From: Macrobrachium rosenbergii
Taxonomy: Eukaryota > Arthropoda > Malacostraca > Decapoda > Palaemonidae
DNA length: 64,000 nt
Assembly (NCBI RefSeq): GCF_040412425.1
Contig: NC_089762.1
Span: 23,568,391 to 23,632,390, forward strand
Direction of reading: 5' to 3'
Under the pieces are notes generated by a model. That model saw nothing but the letters and a program-made list of their open reading frames with translations, searched no databases and was not told where the DNA came from. Both the position numbers and the translations under genes were made by a program. The first letter of the stretch is position 1. Each line of letters opens with the position of its first letter. This document shows, piece by piece, positions 34,273-50,800 of this stretch.

Positions 34273-35820
34273 GGCAATGCTTTACTGGATCAGTGTAAGC
34301 CTAAATTTTAGAGCAGTCTTTTTAAGGTTGGTTTCAATTTTGCATAAATTCACTTTAGATAGCTTCTCGGTAGCATGTCTTTGGTTAGTGTCTTGTGACG
34401 AGTCTTCAACGACTTATGTTCTCATCACGGAGAAAGCAGTAGTTCAATAATATTATCCCACTGTCTTCGGCTATAACAGTATACTGTATGTGAATCTGTT
34501 CGGTTTACTGACTAGTTTATGGTGGAATTATACTACTCTAGTCTGTGTAGGTACCGCGTACTCTTGCCTCTTTTCAAAAGGTGCTACACGTGTCATGGGG
34601 CCAAGAATAGGTATTCTATTAATGGTGAGCGGTCAGAATACATATAAGGCTCGATACTATCCAATTCATGGCTTTTAAATTTGTTTATAGGCATAACTGG
34701 ATACAAAACGCGTTACTTGTCGGTGCATTATGAAACCTCTATTTTAACAAGTCATTGCAGTAATTACTTAGTTTTAAGATTACTAGCACCGGCTCTGTTT
34801 TTTCCTTGACACTGTAACTTATACTGAAGAGTGTTTATTACCTGAGGATACCAGGGTCCATTTAGTGGCTCTGGAGGTTACCTGAGTTTGGATTCGGCAT
34901 GCGCTTATTTTTTATTTTTTTTTTCGTATGATAGGCTATTGTGGAAATGTTGCCAGATTGTCCTGCAGTTTTCTTTAATTTCTCATGAAGTGTAAAAACC
35001 TAATTTAAAGGCTTCAAACTAACCAGTCCTACCTTCTTTATTTTGGTAGCTTTTGATAACGCGAGGATCAGGCATTATAAGGGCGCTGATTATACTTTGG
35101 TTACGTAATAGTAAATGCTATGGTATGGTTGCTGTAGTTCTTAAAAAAAAAAAATAATTAAATTCACTGAACGTATCCCATGTTGCTTTGTATTAAATAC
35201 CACTAAGCATGAAGTTTTAATCGATCAGTTATTAAAGTAGGGTCTTGGTTTACTTCCATTTCTAGGGTATATAAAGAAAACTGAAAATGGTACACTCTCA
35301 CTTGGTTTTTCATAACTATAAATGCAATGTTAGCGAAAGCGTGTCGACCCTTGTTTTTCCATGGCATTTTTTGTGATATATCCTTAATATTTCGGTTATA
35401 TATCTGTATAGCAAAATTCTGTTTCTTAGAAAGCCTCCAGACTTGGGAGTTTTCAGTCATTACAGCTAATCTGTCAAGAAACATCGTTCCCAGTCTTTTC
35501 CTGATGGATTTTAGCGTCTGGAATCCTTCCTTTAATATCAACTGCTTATTGTAATGAAGGTTTACAATGTCTTCTACAAATTTTACTTGCGTACGGAAGT
35601 TTTATGGCATATGTTGATCGCGGATAAGACAAAAATAAATTTTGTTTGATGTTGAAAGTTAATCTATAGCAAGGTTTTGTACCTTATCAAATTTTAGAAG
35701 ACTACAAAGCTGGTGGTTACAATCTTTGTACACAATCTACTACTTGACCTTTGAACGCTATTGAATATAGTTTGTAATTTTCTATACTCGAACTAGAAAT
35801 TTAATTTTGTATTTTTACAG
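34273..35820. other. Unassigned sequence
   Basis: Nothing recognised. The minus-strand frame 35203-35541 (112 codons) has no motif and overlaps an open frame on the other strand. Confidence 0.45.
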
Positions 35821-35925
35821 ACTCAGGCAGTTTTGTTGCAAGTGGTGGTACGTCATGTAACGACTCTTCTGTTCTTAAAGCACGGAGGCCATCTCTTAAT
35901 TCAAGACCACTCAAGACCCCTCAAG
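35821..35925 (+). other. Candidate internal exon, 105 nt
   Basis: It is preceded by a T-rich tract ending TTTTTACAG and followed by CAAG|GTATGG. Length is 105 nt, a multiple of three. One frame, starting at its third base, is open and reads a Ser-rich segment ending SLNSRPLKTPQ; the first frame is also open. If spliced to the next candidate exon (36062) the Ser-rich frame continues. The residues match no family I know. It could equally be an exon of a non-coding transcript. Confidence 0.3.
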
Positions 35926-36061
35926 GTATGGTAAGAGTTCAGCTACTTTGTTAAAAAACTGACAGTTCTGAAAGGCAGATATACCTTGTTAAAAAATTTC
36001 CTAAATTCTCATGAATGTTAGTTAACTTCGAGAAATGTGTAATCTAAATTATTATTTTCAG

Positions 36062-36210
36062 ATACGCTCGTGTTTGGCTTGAACATTGAACATCATGCAT
36101 TGGGAACTATTACTTTAGCCGGTTGAATGATTTTTTACTGGAGCTTCGGTAGGAGAAACTCCAAACCAGGAAAACAATAACCGCGAGACCGTGTGATGGC
36201 AACTATTGTG
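36062..36210 (+). other. Candidate exon, 149 nt
   Basis: Acceptor ATTATTTTCAG|AT and donor GTG|GTAAGTG are both near consensus. Joined to 35821-35925, the shared frame runs DTLVFGLNIEHHALGTITLAG and then meets TGA, leaving ~80 bases of untranslated exon before the donor. This is unusual for a coding transcript and favours a non-coding RNA or a chance pairing of splice-like sites. Confidence 0.25.
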
Positions 36211-36731
36211 GTAAGTGTGATCTTGATATTGACAATTTGGGACCGAATTCAGTGAACTTACTAACACATCCGATCTTTGTCCTTAACCTCAGTTTACTGT
36301 ATGGGTATTTACATAGGTATTGGGTGGAACTGCCGATGTGGTTCAACAGTATTAAGTGGTGTTAACTGTGTAACCTTTGAAATATAACGTGGAAGCCTTG
36401 GAAAGGGTAGCTAGTCTCTAAAGAACATATTCTTGCCAATAAAGTACTTAACATGGTTGGACGCCTAAAGTTTGATTTTTGCTTTTTTTTCTTAATGATA
36501 AGTATTTAAGTAATGAAGTTAAATTTATAGGGTCACTCAAGGCTCTCAACCTTATGGCTCTACACCTTATGGCTCTACAGATGTAACTTGAAGTGACATA
36601 CCATACCCCTCTGCATTATTTGCGTGAGTTTCATTGCTGTTACATGAATCATAGAACATAGATAAGTACCTACAGTGATGTGATGAAGAGAAGTCGTAAG
36701 TCATAAAACACTCGACTCTTTAAAGATTGTC
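36211..36731. other. Unassigned sequence
   Basis: Nothing recognised. Confidence 0.4.
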
Positions 36732-36803
36732 ATAATTGCCAAAAGTACCTATTCATAGAAAGCGTTGATAATTGCCAAAAGTACCTATTCATAGAAAGCG
36801 TTG
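36732..36803 (+). repeat. Perfect 36-bp tandem duplication
   Basis: ATAATTGCCAAAAGTACC and the rest of the unit occur at 36732-36767 and again immediately at 36768-36803 without differences, so the duplication is recent. Confidence 0.95.
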
Positions 36804-39780
36804 ATGCCATGGAAGGTAGGCTTCAGTACATTGGATTTCTGGACGGTAGATAGTTACTTTAATCTGTACGGTAAGCAGAAGTCCGTAAATCTTCGGTGGT
36901 TATATGGCGAGTGCAGCCTTGATATCGCCGTTTGGTGTGTGATCTCTTACCGATAAGGGGACAAAGTTTATGCCAGCGCTAACGACCACTAGATTGTTCT
37001 TAAGCCATGAGAGGATGTTGTTATAATGGAATTTGAGTATTTTTTAAGTGAAGATTAACGTATGAATATATTTGAGTATTGGTATAAATGGACGATGTGG
37101 CATAAATTGAATATGGTAAAATGGAAATTCTCATCCTAGTTTTGAAAGCAAAATTATATCCTGGTCGGCAAGTTTTATAGTACTGAACTTGAATGGAATC
37201 TGTAACAATGCTATATAGAATAACTTGAGCACTTTTTGTTTAGTGCCATTTCAGTTTGTTACCTTTGTTAAATATTAACGCCTAGTTGGGATATAAGATA
37301 TATCAATCATTGGCAGGCTGAATAGTGAATACGTATTTTTTTTTTTTTTTTTTGCAGGACAACTTGTTAGTAAGAAAGTCAGTTGGCAAATGTGACGTAA
37401 CAAGGTTCAGATCATTGTATTACCTGGAATGCGGTAACATCATGAATGTTGACGTGAACCACTGAAGATTTCACTGTTGACACAATTGACCGTTGAAATA
37501 CTACAAATACATTAACGTTAGCTAAAATAGGTTATTGATGTTTGGTGTAAGTACGCTTCATCGGTGAAATATGGTTGTTTTTGGGCGGGTTTAGGCTAAT
37601 TTGCATTTGGTGTAGGTTAACGATTTTCTGGAGGCTGAGGCCAGTAACTAGACAGCATAATTTTTGCCTTTAAATGGAATGAAATTGTTTAATCTGGTAA
37701 GTTTGGGCATTGTTAGCATTACGGTAGTTGACCTCCCAGAAATTTACTATAAATGAAAGTTTCTTACATTGGAAATAACTTAATTTTTTAAACTTTTCTA
37801 TTTGATTTGCTAAGCTAAACTTTTTGAGTAGATGGTGTTCGGGGAACAAATTGTATGTAAATATTTAGTACAGAAGAGATAATTTAATCAAAACCATTTA
37901 ACTTTTCTTGGAAGTGGAGTTTAAGAAACTTTCACCTATCATCTCAGTAGTTTCTAGTTTGTCTTTTTACATGAAATACTTTTTCCTTAGGAATAAGGAC
38001 TGAAATTATATTTTAATAGGTGGTGGTGGCGATTGGCAGCTGCTTCCAGGATATTCATTCGAAAAAAAAAAAAAAAGTTGTGGTCTCTCTTCCTCTTCCA
38101 AGTGCTGGAAGAAAGCTTCGAGAATAACGTCAACTGCGGCTGCGTTAAATCGCCAACGCTGAGTAAGTATTGAGTTTACTGATGTTCAGTTTTTAAAAAT
38201 TATTAGACTGACTGGTTATGAGGTTTCTTTCTAACCTAGAAATTTCTTACTAAAACTGATTATATAATACAGAACGGATTAAATATATCAGTCGATTAGC
38301 TGTAATTGTAGTACAGTAAGTTCCCAAATTTGAGCCACTTTAGGACAGGTTACTGCTGTTTACAACGAAACGCTCCACATGTGTGACGAAATAACTTTAC
38401 TTTACATACAAGGGTCTATATTGAAGTTGAGTGAACTTCATGTGTTAGTTATTTATTTACCTTTTATTTTCAGGTGTAGCCCGGTATGGCTGCATTATAG
38501 GGGTTGAAAAATACTCGGCATCCTCTGCTAGTAACTGAGGACTAAACCTGGGTAGCTTGAAGCTGAAAGCAGGATGAAACGATATATGACGTTGGAAATC
38601 AAGGGCAAGTTCAACGAAGTGAGCTTGAGAGAGATAGAGAAAAAAAAATAAAGTATGATGAGTGGAAGAAACTCGGGAGTAGAGAAAAAAAATAAAGTAT
38701 GATAATCATGAGTGGAAGAAACTCAAGAGTATCTGCAGGCCTAATTGAGTTTGAGGAAATAATACCGTATCCGCAGGCCGAAAAGTTTATATCGACTGCG
38801 TTTCTAGACTAAGCACAGTACTTTTAACATTTACTAGACTCCAGGTAAATACAGGGTATTTTTGCTATTTGTGAAAAGTCCTAATAGTACCGTACTATTT
38901 ATTTTGGCTTATCTACAGTTACTTCTTGCGGTTAAGTTACACATAACACAAGGAATTACATAATGGATTTCTGAATTTTGTAATTTATTGTAATTTAAAC
39001 CTTAATATATTGAGTTAGAGGGGTTCTCTATTAGGTTAATTTTCTTTATAAGCCCCAAAAATACCTTTTTGTCCCTTTATCATTTACGTTAACCTAAAAC
39101 TGAAAAGTTTCAATAACTTCTGCTTCATCTTCCGTCTCAAGCTTCCATCCTGCCGCGCGGCATATAAGTACAACAGTTTGAGGTGCCAATTTTCCACCCG
39201 GCCGCGTTGATTTCTGGGGCACGTACTTCCAGCTAGCTTTCACTGGGCCGCACCACGTACCTCCCGCTGCCTTTCACTCTTTGCACATTTCTGCTGCAGG
39301 CTTCCACTCTCCCACGGGTCCCTAGGCTTCCCTTAACTGGCCCGAGCCACGTCCCTCCAGCTGGCATCCACACTCTTGCAGTTAGCTACCGGTAAACAGG
39401 CTCCATGATAATGTGCACCTCCCAGTAAGCCGAGGTTATCAAATAACACGCATCTGTCTGCATGTTCCCTTAAGAATGCTCGACTGCTAACACCCACCAA
39501 ACTCTTTCGTAGTCTCTCCTGTAAAAAAATGTATCTTGTAATTTCCTTCATTCAGTTTCTGAAACTATTAACATGCCAACATAGCAATTAAAATTAATTC
39601 AAGCTTCAATGATCTTAAAAAGAACTAATAGAAAAAACTCCAAAAATATTTACCCTAATCACGAACACATTGCAGACCGATTTCAAATTTATATCTTCAT
39701 GCATATAAGCCTAATAGCTAAAAATTTTCTTATCAAAATTATATATGTAGATTGTTAGCAACTGTATAATCATTTATTAT
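36804..39780. other. Unassigned sequence with scattered splice-like sites
   Basis: A poly-T/acceptor-like TTTTTTTTGCAG|GAC lies near 37340-37361. Other candidate sites are TTTTATTTTCAG|GTG near 38461-38473 and GA|GTAAGT at 38161-38168. An imperfect ~50-bp duplication (GAGAAAAAAAATAAAGTATGAT) lies at about 38636-38735. A GC-richer stretch at 39140-39340 has no clear function. No coding exon can be defended. Confidence 0.35.
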
Positions 39781-39789
39781 ACAAACTTT

Positions 39790-40124
39790 CACTATGTCTA
39801 ATGGCCTGTCAGCACTAGCGGGCGTGCCTGTCGGGCATTTCCGGCTATTTAAATTTTCTCTCGCCTCTGAAGCAGTGTCACCAGGCAATCACATCGTTCT
39901 GGCTCCATACTCGGTCGGTCAGTTGGTGTTTGGTTCAACGGCTTTGCCTAGATTGCTCACTTATTCAATTGTCACCTACTCACTCACGTTCGTGGCCGCC
40001 ACTCGCCTTCCCAACTTTGTATAATGGGACGGGTTATGGGAACAATGTTTGCCTGTCGGGCAGTGACCGCTATTGTGGACAGGTCTAGTTTCTTAGCCTA
40101 ACGTCCAAATTTTTAAGTGTACAG
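39790..40124 (+). promoter_or_regulatory. Candidate promoter/first exon (plus strand)
   Basis: A GC/CpG-richer patch contains a TATTTAAA element (39847-39854), an initiator-like GGTCGGTCAGTTGG (about 39914-39927) and, downstream, a donor-like ACAG|GTAAAT with the exon ending at 40124. No other recognised promoter element. Inference only. Confidence 0.22.
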
Positions 40125-40506
40125 GTAAATTTACATGACTACACTGAAAACCCAAGGGATTTATCAACAATTATAACTAAAAAAATCATTAAATACCCAG
40201 TCTACCAAAAATAAAGAATACCATTCCTTTTTCAGAGTTTTAATAGATATTCACTAACGCCCTTAGCTTGACCTTTGAAAGCAATACCGATATTCGTAAG
40301 TATTTAAATCCGTGACAACTTTTAAAACTAGTGTAGGTATATTTTAATAATCAATACAATATAGTGGTATAAAATTAAGTATATTAGAGTTCAATATGGA
40401 AAAACTCGAAATTTTCAACTAAGTTTTCATGCGTTCAAGATTTTTTGGAATGTCCAAAAAATCACAAACGATAATGCAAAGTAAATTCACCAATCATGAA
40501 ACTTAC

Positions 40507-40645
40507 TTCGTACAGTCCATTGTAGAGGCAGCAAAGTGTCCGGTATTGTCCTCCAAAAGTATTCCCATTGTAGACTAACACAAACCATCTGAGAGGACAG
40601 CTTGGTATCCTGGAACGGAATGTAAGATACAACTTCCATACATTT
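40507..40645 (-). other. Candidate exon, 139 nt, minus strand
   Basis: On the minus strand it is bounded by GTAAACGCAG|AAATG (acceptor) and TACGAA|GTAAGT (donor), and two of three frames are open throughout. The product is unrecognised. The donor is strong; the acceptor's pyrimidine tract is weak. Could be chance. Confidence 0.22.
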
Positions 40646-41096
40646 CTGCGTTTACGAAATAATTTAACTTTCAACTGATTATCCGTTCATCCGTCATTAC
40701 TTATGCCCAAATTTTAAGTTCTATAATACCCAGATTTCTTCCTACATAAGCGTTAAAATAGTCATCTATTCTTACAGAAACCGGCTTCCTCCAAAGCAAA
40801 TATCTCCTGAACTGTTTCGGTAACAAGGATCAAAATTAGACTTGAAAATTCGAGGCCATTTTCAGCCCAACTGACTGGTAGTGCCGTCTGTGCATAGTGT
40901 GGTGCACTGTGGGCAATACAGTACTAAAGACAGTTCGAAGCAAAGCATAGCCTACCTTCGGACCCTAGATACACCGACCTCGTCGTAGCTTTATCTGTTC
41001 CCACTTTCTTCCACCAGAAAATTTGTCCAACTACTTTTCACTCTTCAGCGCTTCATGGTCAAAGTAGTGCTATGTTTAGCTGTATACCCACACTTC

Positions 41097-41425
41097 CATA
41101 AATCGACCCCCGAAGGAGCGGTGGGGGTTAGTGCCGTCAGTGCACCTCACGTGGTGCATTGTAGGTATTACTTGAGATTTTTGCAGCGTGCTTTCGGCCC
41201 CCAGCTGCAACCCCTTTCGTTTCTTTTACTGTACCTCATTTCACATTCTCTTTCTTCCATCTTACTTTCCATCCTCTTCTAACAATTGATTCATAGTGCA
41301 ACTGCCAGGTTTTCCTCCTGTTAAACCTTTAAAACCTTTTACTGTCAATTTCCGTTTCAGAGCTGAATGACCTCATAGGTCCCAGTACTTGGCCTAAATC
41401 CTATATTCAGTTCAATTCATAAATC
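41097..41425 (-). mobile_element. SINE-like repeat, copy 3
   Basis: Same family as copies 1, 2 and 4 (GGGGGTTAGTGCCGTCAGTG ... CTTTCGGCCCCCAGCTGCAA ... GAATGACCTCATAGGTCCCAG ... TTGGCCTAAATCC). Flanked by a short direct repeat CATAAATC (41097-41104 and 41418-41425). Confidence 0.85.
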
Positions 41426-42243
41426 AAATCGGGGTTATGTTCACGATATACTTTTTTTTTAACTTACAAAACTATGGTTGACATTACTGTACCGGTTATG
41501 ATTAATGATAACTAATATGTTCTGCAGAAGTTCACTATTCACGTCAGTCACTGGTACTTTCTAGACTGTAATAAATACTTTGTGCAAAATGCCCAAAATT
41601 TAAAAAAGTTACACAGGAAATCAGCATGGATTCAGTAGATATGGAGACAAGCATGCAATATCATCTGCTAAACTGAACACTCAAGACTGCAGAGTTGGAA
41701 CTCTCGCAATAAACGTTTTTACTACCTCTAAGAGGTGGAGCCGGTTTTTGAGCTGTCTTGAGATTAAAAATTCCACTGTACACGGGTACTTCGTGATAGC
41801 AATGATGACTACAAATAAAATCCAAGAATAAATTTTTAAGCAAATAGTCACATAATCCCAGATTTTCGTAGACGACTTATACCAAATCGGTGAACTTTCC
41901 GTAACTTATGAAAATATAAAAAATATTTTAGGCTGCATCTCTAGACGTTTGTATTGTCAGACATTTGAAAATAAAATCACTGATAGATTGCAGAGTTCAG
42001 AATAAAAATCTTTAAATGTTTACTAGATAACATCCATTTATACCATGTCCTACTAACCCAACATTTAGCTGTACTGTACCTCCCATCCTAATCGTTATTT
42101 CAAAATTCTGTCAAATTTCAGAACGGTTTTGAAAACTAAAGCAGCAGCCACACTAACAGATTGCTAAAAAATCTACAGCTATAAAGAAAGTTGTAGTCAA
42201 GGGTGCCATAACACACTACCTAGGCATTATTACTTTTCTGTCT
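41426..42243. other. Unassigned sequence
   Basis: Nothing recognised. Confidence 0.4.
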
Positions 42244-42535
42244 TCCCCTTAGGAGGGTACTGCCACTGACCTCACGTGGTGCACTGTAGGCATTACTCAC
42301 GGTTGTTGGCAGCGTCCCTTCGGCCCCTAGCTGCAACCCCCTTTCATTCTCTTTCTTCCATCTTACTTTTCACCCTCTCCTTACAATTGATTCATAATGC
42401 AACTGCTAGGTTTTCCTCCCGTTACACCTTTCAAACCTTTTTGCTGTCATTTTCCGTTTCAGCACTGAATGACCTCATAGGTCCCTGCGCTTTGCCTTTG
42501 GCCTAAATTCTACGTTCCATTCCATTCTTTTTCTA
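42244..42535 (-). mobile_element. SINE-like repeat, copy 4
   Basis: Same family and orientation as copy 3, about 1.1 kb away and slightly shorter. Both flanks contain a TTACTTTTCTGTCT-like stretch, so a degenerate target duplication is possible but not clear. Confidence 0.82.
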
Positions 42536-43379
42536 TCTCCGCCAATGTCAATAAGGCAAAAAAAAAAAGTGGTTGAAACTAAAGGCAAGTTAGCTCTAAG
42601 CCATCATGCTCTGCACCCTTGACCATTGCAATGACTAGAGCCATGAGAAATATACTTGTGAAAAAAAGATATCGTTGCAAAATATTTTTCTGGTGTTTAT
42701 ATATTCCGTCAACATCGCAATTACCTTATTACGTAGTTTAGCGCGTTTCGAAACTACCAACAGAATACGAGGTAAGCAACTATCGCTAAAAAGTGGCATT
42801 TGATATTCATTTTGCAAACGCACATTCATTATAGTCAATATGGTGTAGGGGCAAAAAATAGTTTATTTAAGCGGACTGGCTTAATAACTCAGGTTGGTTA
42901 TATTAATTCGTGAAGCAACAGTAAATATTCACACAAGACTTCTGCAGTGCCACCTCTTGCACTGAGATAGTTTTCATTTGAAATATCTAAATTCCAAACC
43001 TCTCCCATTCAAATCACATTTATGCAACCTTTCTCTTGGATTTCTTAACACCCTACCAGTATTATTTACCCTCCAAAATGTACTGTTTAAGACAACCTTA
43101 TTGCATTGAGCCTTCAACAGTCTACAGATCTAAATTAGTACTATTGAAACAGTAATGTATACAACATAGGTCATGAGAATCTAGAACAGGTTTCTTTTCT
43201 TAACGTGGTGCAAAAACAATTTTAATTTTTATCAACAAACTCACTATAACCCATAAACAATGCTATAAACAACTGCATATGATCTTAATATTAGTTCTGA
43301 ATAACCTCTACCGCTGCTCTCAGTAAGTGGTCAACGTAAGGCCTTTGCAAAATCAGCTTCCACACTATGAACACTTTAC
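42536..43379. other. Unassigned sequence
   Basis: Nothing recognised. Confidence 0.4.
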
Positions 43380-44720
43380 AGCTAAATTTAGCTATAAAAC
43401 TATACACTTGTGACAAGTAGGTTGTCGATAGTTTTCACAAATAACTGTCGAAAATTTCAAAACAATCTTAATTACCAATAACTGAAGTAACTGTACAGAA
43501 GGGTCTTTCAAGTTCTATGATGTACCCAAGTTGCTAATAGCGATAGTCATACAAATACCCAAGATAATGGAATAGGCAGAAGCAGGGCCCAATCTTGAAG
43601 CTAGCAAAAATCCAGCATCATGAAAAAGAAATGTCTTACTTGAACATAAGTCTAAAATAGTGGCGATTCTTTAATTATACCGGCCTTTTGGCACCAACGG
43701 GCCCCGACTATCGACATTAGTGGTATTGCAATATCAAACAATACATTGCTAGACATGTCACTTGATTTCAATGACTTGAGACAAAATTAAGCAGCTTTGA
43801 AGTGTCCCCACATATCGTTTCAACGAGGTTTAATAGGGGAAATACAAGAAAATGCGTGGAATGAGGTTTGACACTGGATATTCTACTTCGAATGTACTCA
43901 AAATAGCACAAAATTAACCTGTTATGATGGATAAACTAAAATAGATAAAAAAATACGTATCAGTTACCTAGAGATAAAATCTGAAGTTCATATTTCAAAA
44001 TTGAATACAGAGGTATAACTATACGTGCAGAAGGAAAAGGTTTTCGAAGATAACTAGTAAGAAGAAAAAAAAGTCTGTCCCGATAGACATGTCCCCTTGG
44101 TTCCAAGCCAAAAACCACCACTTTTGTTTCGGTAGGCGGGACAATTCGTCTAAGAGGCGCTGATCACTGCTCTCCAATAATTCTAGTTCATGCGTGGAAC
44201 AAAATCAACTTGCCACTTTAAACATCAGTTGACAGATAAATTCTGGCATAAAACATACGCTAGTGACAACAGGTAACTAGTAATGTGTTAAAGTTTTTCA
44301 AGTAACCACGCAAAACTTCGCTGAACAGGCACATATCGCCTCTATAATGAAAGACATTCAAACTTACCGTAGTTAGAATGTCAGTGATAATTTTACCCAG
44401 TACACCAGCATTACAACACAACCTTGAGCAATAGTTACGGAAGGACTAGCACAGAAGTATATCCAAAGTCCTGACAAGGTACCAAAGCTGCTATAGCGAT
44501 AGGTACACAAATACTATTGATTGACAGAGGCAGAGCCTAACCTTGAAACCAGGAAGATTCCAGCGTCAAGATAGATGGTCAAAGCAAGTCCCCTAGTTGT
44601 AAATACTCTGAAATGTGATTATTCTTTTTAAGTTACACTGGCCTTACGGCACCAATGGCTCCAGCTATCTACATCAGAAACAAATAGAAGAACGATCGCC
44701 AGCCATGTCACATGTGGAAA
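43380..44720 (+). repeat. Diverged tandem duplication (~0.95-kb period)
   Basis: Blocks near 43395-43760 recur at about 44245-44720. Paired landmarks are TTGCTAATAGCGATAGTCATACAAATAC with CTGCTATAGCGATAGGTACACAAATAC, GGCAGAAGCAGGGCCCAATCTTGAA with GGCAGAGCCTAACCTTGAA, and GGCCTTTTGGCACCAACGGG with GGCCTTACGGCACCAATGGC. Roughly 70-75% identical by eye, with indels. No coding frame is conserved between them. Confidence 0.75.
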
Positions 44721-45074
44721 CTACGTTTAGATACCTGGGATGTGGTTTTAATAAAATTTAGTCTTATTTCGGACAATATTAACCAAAAGTAGGGCTGAAA
44801 TTATAATGAAGCACTTCCTGGAAGTAGATCCTCTTTCAAACAGGCTTCATTAAAAAGAATGGCTGGCTGCGTGCCGTTCAGTTTATGTTGCGGTATCAGT
44901 CTCTCGAATGAGCTTCCATAAAATCGGAACTTCAGCTTGAAATGCGCATCAATTATTTCAGCAGTTAAAACAAACTTTTTACGTGCAGAAGATATGAGGG
45001 CCCAGAGAAAACTACTCAGAAGTCATAAAAATCCTTCAGATATGTCCTTTCGTTTCAAGTCAAAATAAATAGCG

Positions 45075-46045
45075 GTAATTCTAAGCCGGCGGTCTGTGGT
45101 GAGCTAGCCTATGGCAATTGACGTTTTCCTATGTTACTTTACCTGCTGAACAAGAATTTAAAATAATTTTTGGCGGTCGGTTGTCACTAAAATGTAATTG
45201 ACCCTTGAAAACTGCACGTCTGTACCAGTGGGTTGCACACAGCTCAAGAATAAATTACAGTTTAGCAGCAGCCGACAGGCAAAATATTACCTTAAACTCT
45301 TGTAAAGCAAGTAAAATAACATGGGAAAACATCAATTGCCATAGTCTAACTCCACTGCACACTATTCGAAGCTTTCGTAAATGTGAAACAAAACATTACC
45401 ATTTCTGCTTTCAACTGGTGGCCTCTATAGGTCGCGTGGCAGAATGGCACTGCGCGCCTCATCTGCATTTTTAAAGATTTCTGGCAAGCTTGTAGGCTCT
45501 GGCAAGAGGTAATTACTTTAAATTCTTGTTCAGCAAGTAAAATAACATAGGAAAATGTCAGTTGCCGGTCTCTCTCAGTTCTCGCCAAGAGCAGAAAACC
45601 AGCAGCTGCTGTTTCGTGAACCGAAAACTACCGCATGAGTGTTAAGGCTTAGAATCAACAGTACTAGTAATGAATGAAGTGCCTTTGGAATGGCTCCTGC
45701 TATCCATTTATTCGCCCTTTTTACGCTTGTTTTTCGTGTTCCAAATGACATAACAGGAAATACAACAATAAGGTACCCAAACCTTTTCCCAAGTTATTTA
45801 CCCCACCGAAAACCCCGAATTCCCAACTGGTCCCCCTTACTGTAAGCTATTCTCTAAAGGGTTTTACCACACCCAAAACCCCGACTCCCAACGGGTCCCC
45901 TTTACCGTCTGCTACAGTTCTAAGGTAATTCACAGCTTAATTACATTTGACCGTCAAAATATTACTTTAAATTCTTGTTCAGCAGGTAAAGTTCTATACA
46001 AAACGTCAACTGTCATAGCCTAGCTCACAGCGGACAGCCGTCTTA
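45075..46045. repeat. Local family of four ~100-bp repeats, one inverted
   Basis: A unit containing ACTTTAAATTCTTGTTCAGC, AAGTAAAATAACATAGGAAAA and GTCAATTGCCATAG occurs on the plus strand at about 45265-45355, 45505-45580 and 45935-46045, and inverted at about 45075-45190. The inverted copy and the last copy are the longest, sharing AGCTCAC...GTC/GGCTTAGA flanks. No terminal repeats or TSD recognised. Confidence 0.8.
45790..45915 (+). repeat. ~62-bp imperfect tandem duplication
   Basis: TTTACCCCACCGAAAACCCC...CCCAACTGGTCCCC and TTTTACCACACCCAAAACCCC...CCCAACGGGTCCCC follow each other. Located between two copies of the ~100-bp repeat. Confidence 0.85.
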
Positions 46046-50489
<4,444 letters not shown>

Positions 50490-50514
50490 TTGAAGATGCA
50501 TGCTACTTTATTTT

Positions 50515-50800
50515 CTCAATCTAGGCATATTCTGTCATTTTTTCCCTTTTCTCTCTTTTCCCATCTTCCTTTTCCTCTCTACCACTTCATTATCTTCCTT
50601 CATCTTCCAATTCTCCCACATTCTTCTTTAGCCTTCTCTTTATTAGTTCTCCTTGTCTTCCTCCTCCATTCCAAGTTCTTCTCCCATCTCTATTCCTTCC
50701 TTCCTTCTCCTTCCGTTTTCTCTTTTCTGTTCTCTTTCATCTGTTTTTCAACCTTTTCTAACTTACCACCCTCCCATTCTTTGCATTTCCATGTTTTATT
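50515..50800 (+). repeat. Pyrimidine-rich tract
   Basis: About 290 bases dominated by T and C in irregular CTTCCTT/TTCTCTC arrangement, open in one plus frame (130 codons) only because pyrimidine-rich codons contain no stops. No regular unit. Confidence 0.8.

Noticed and set aside
34083..34277. Minus-strand 64-codon open frame
   Set aside because: It lies inside the non-autonomous hAT-like element and reads through its GC-rich subterminal repeat; no motif.
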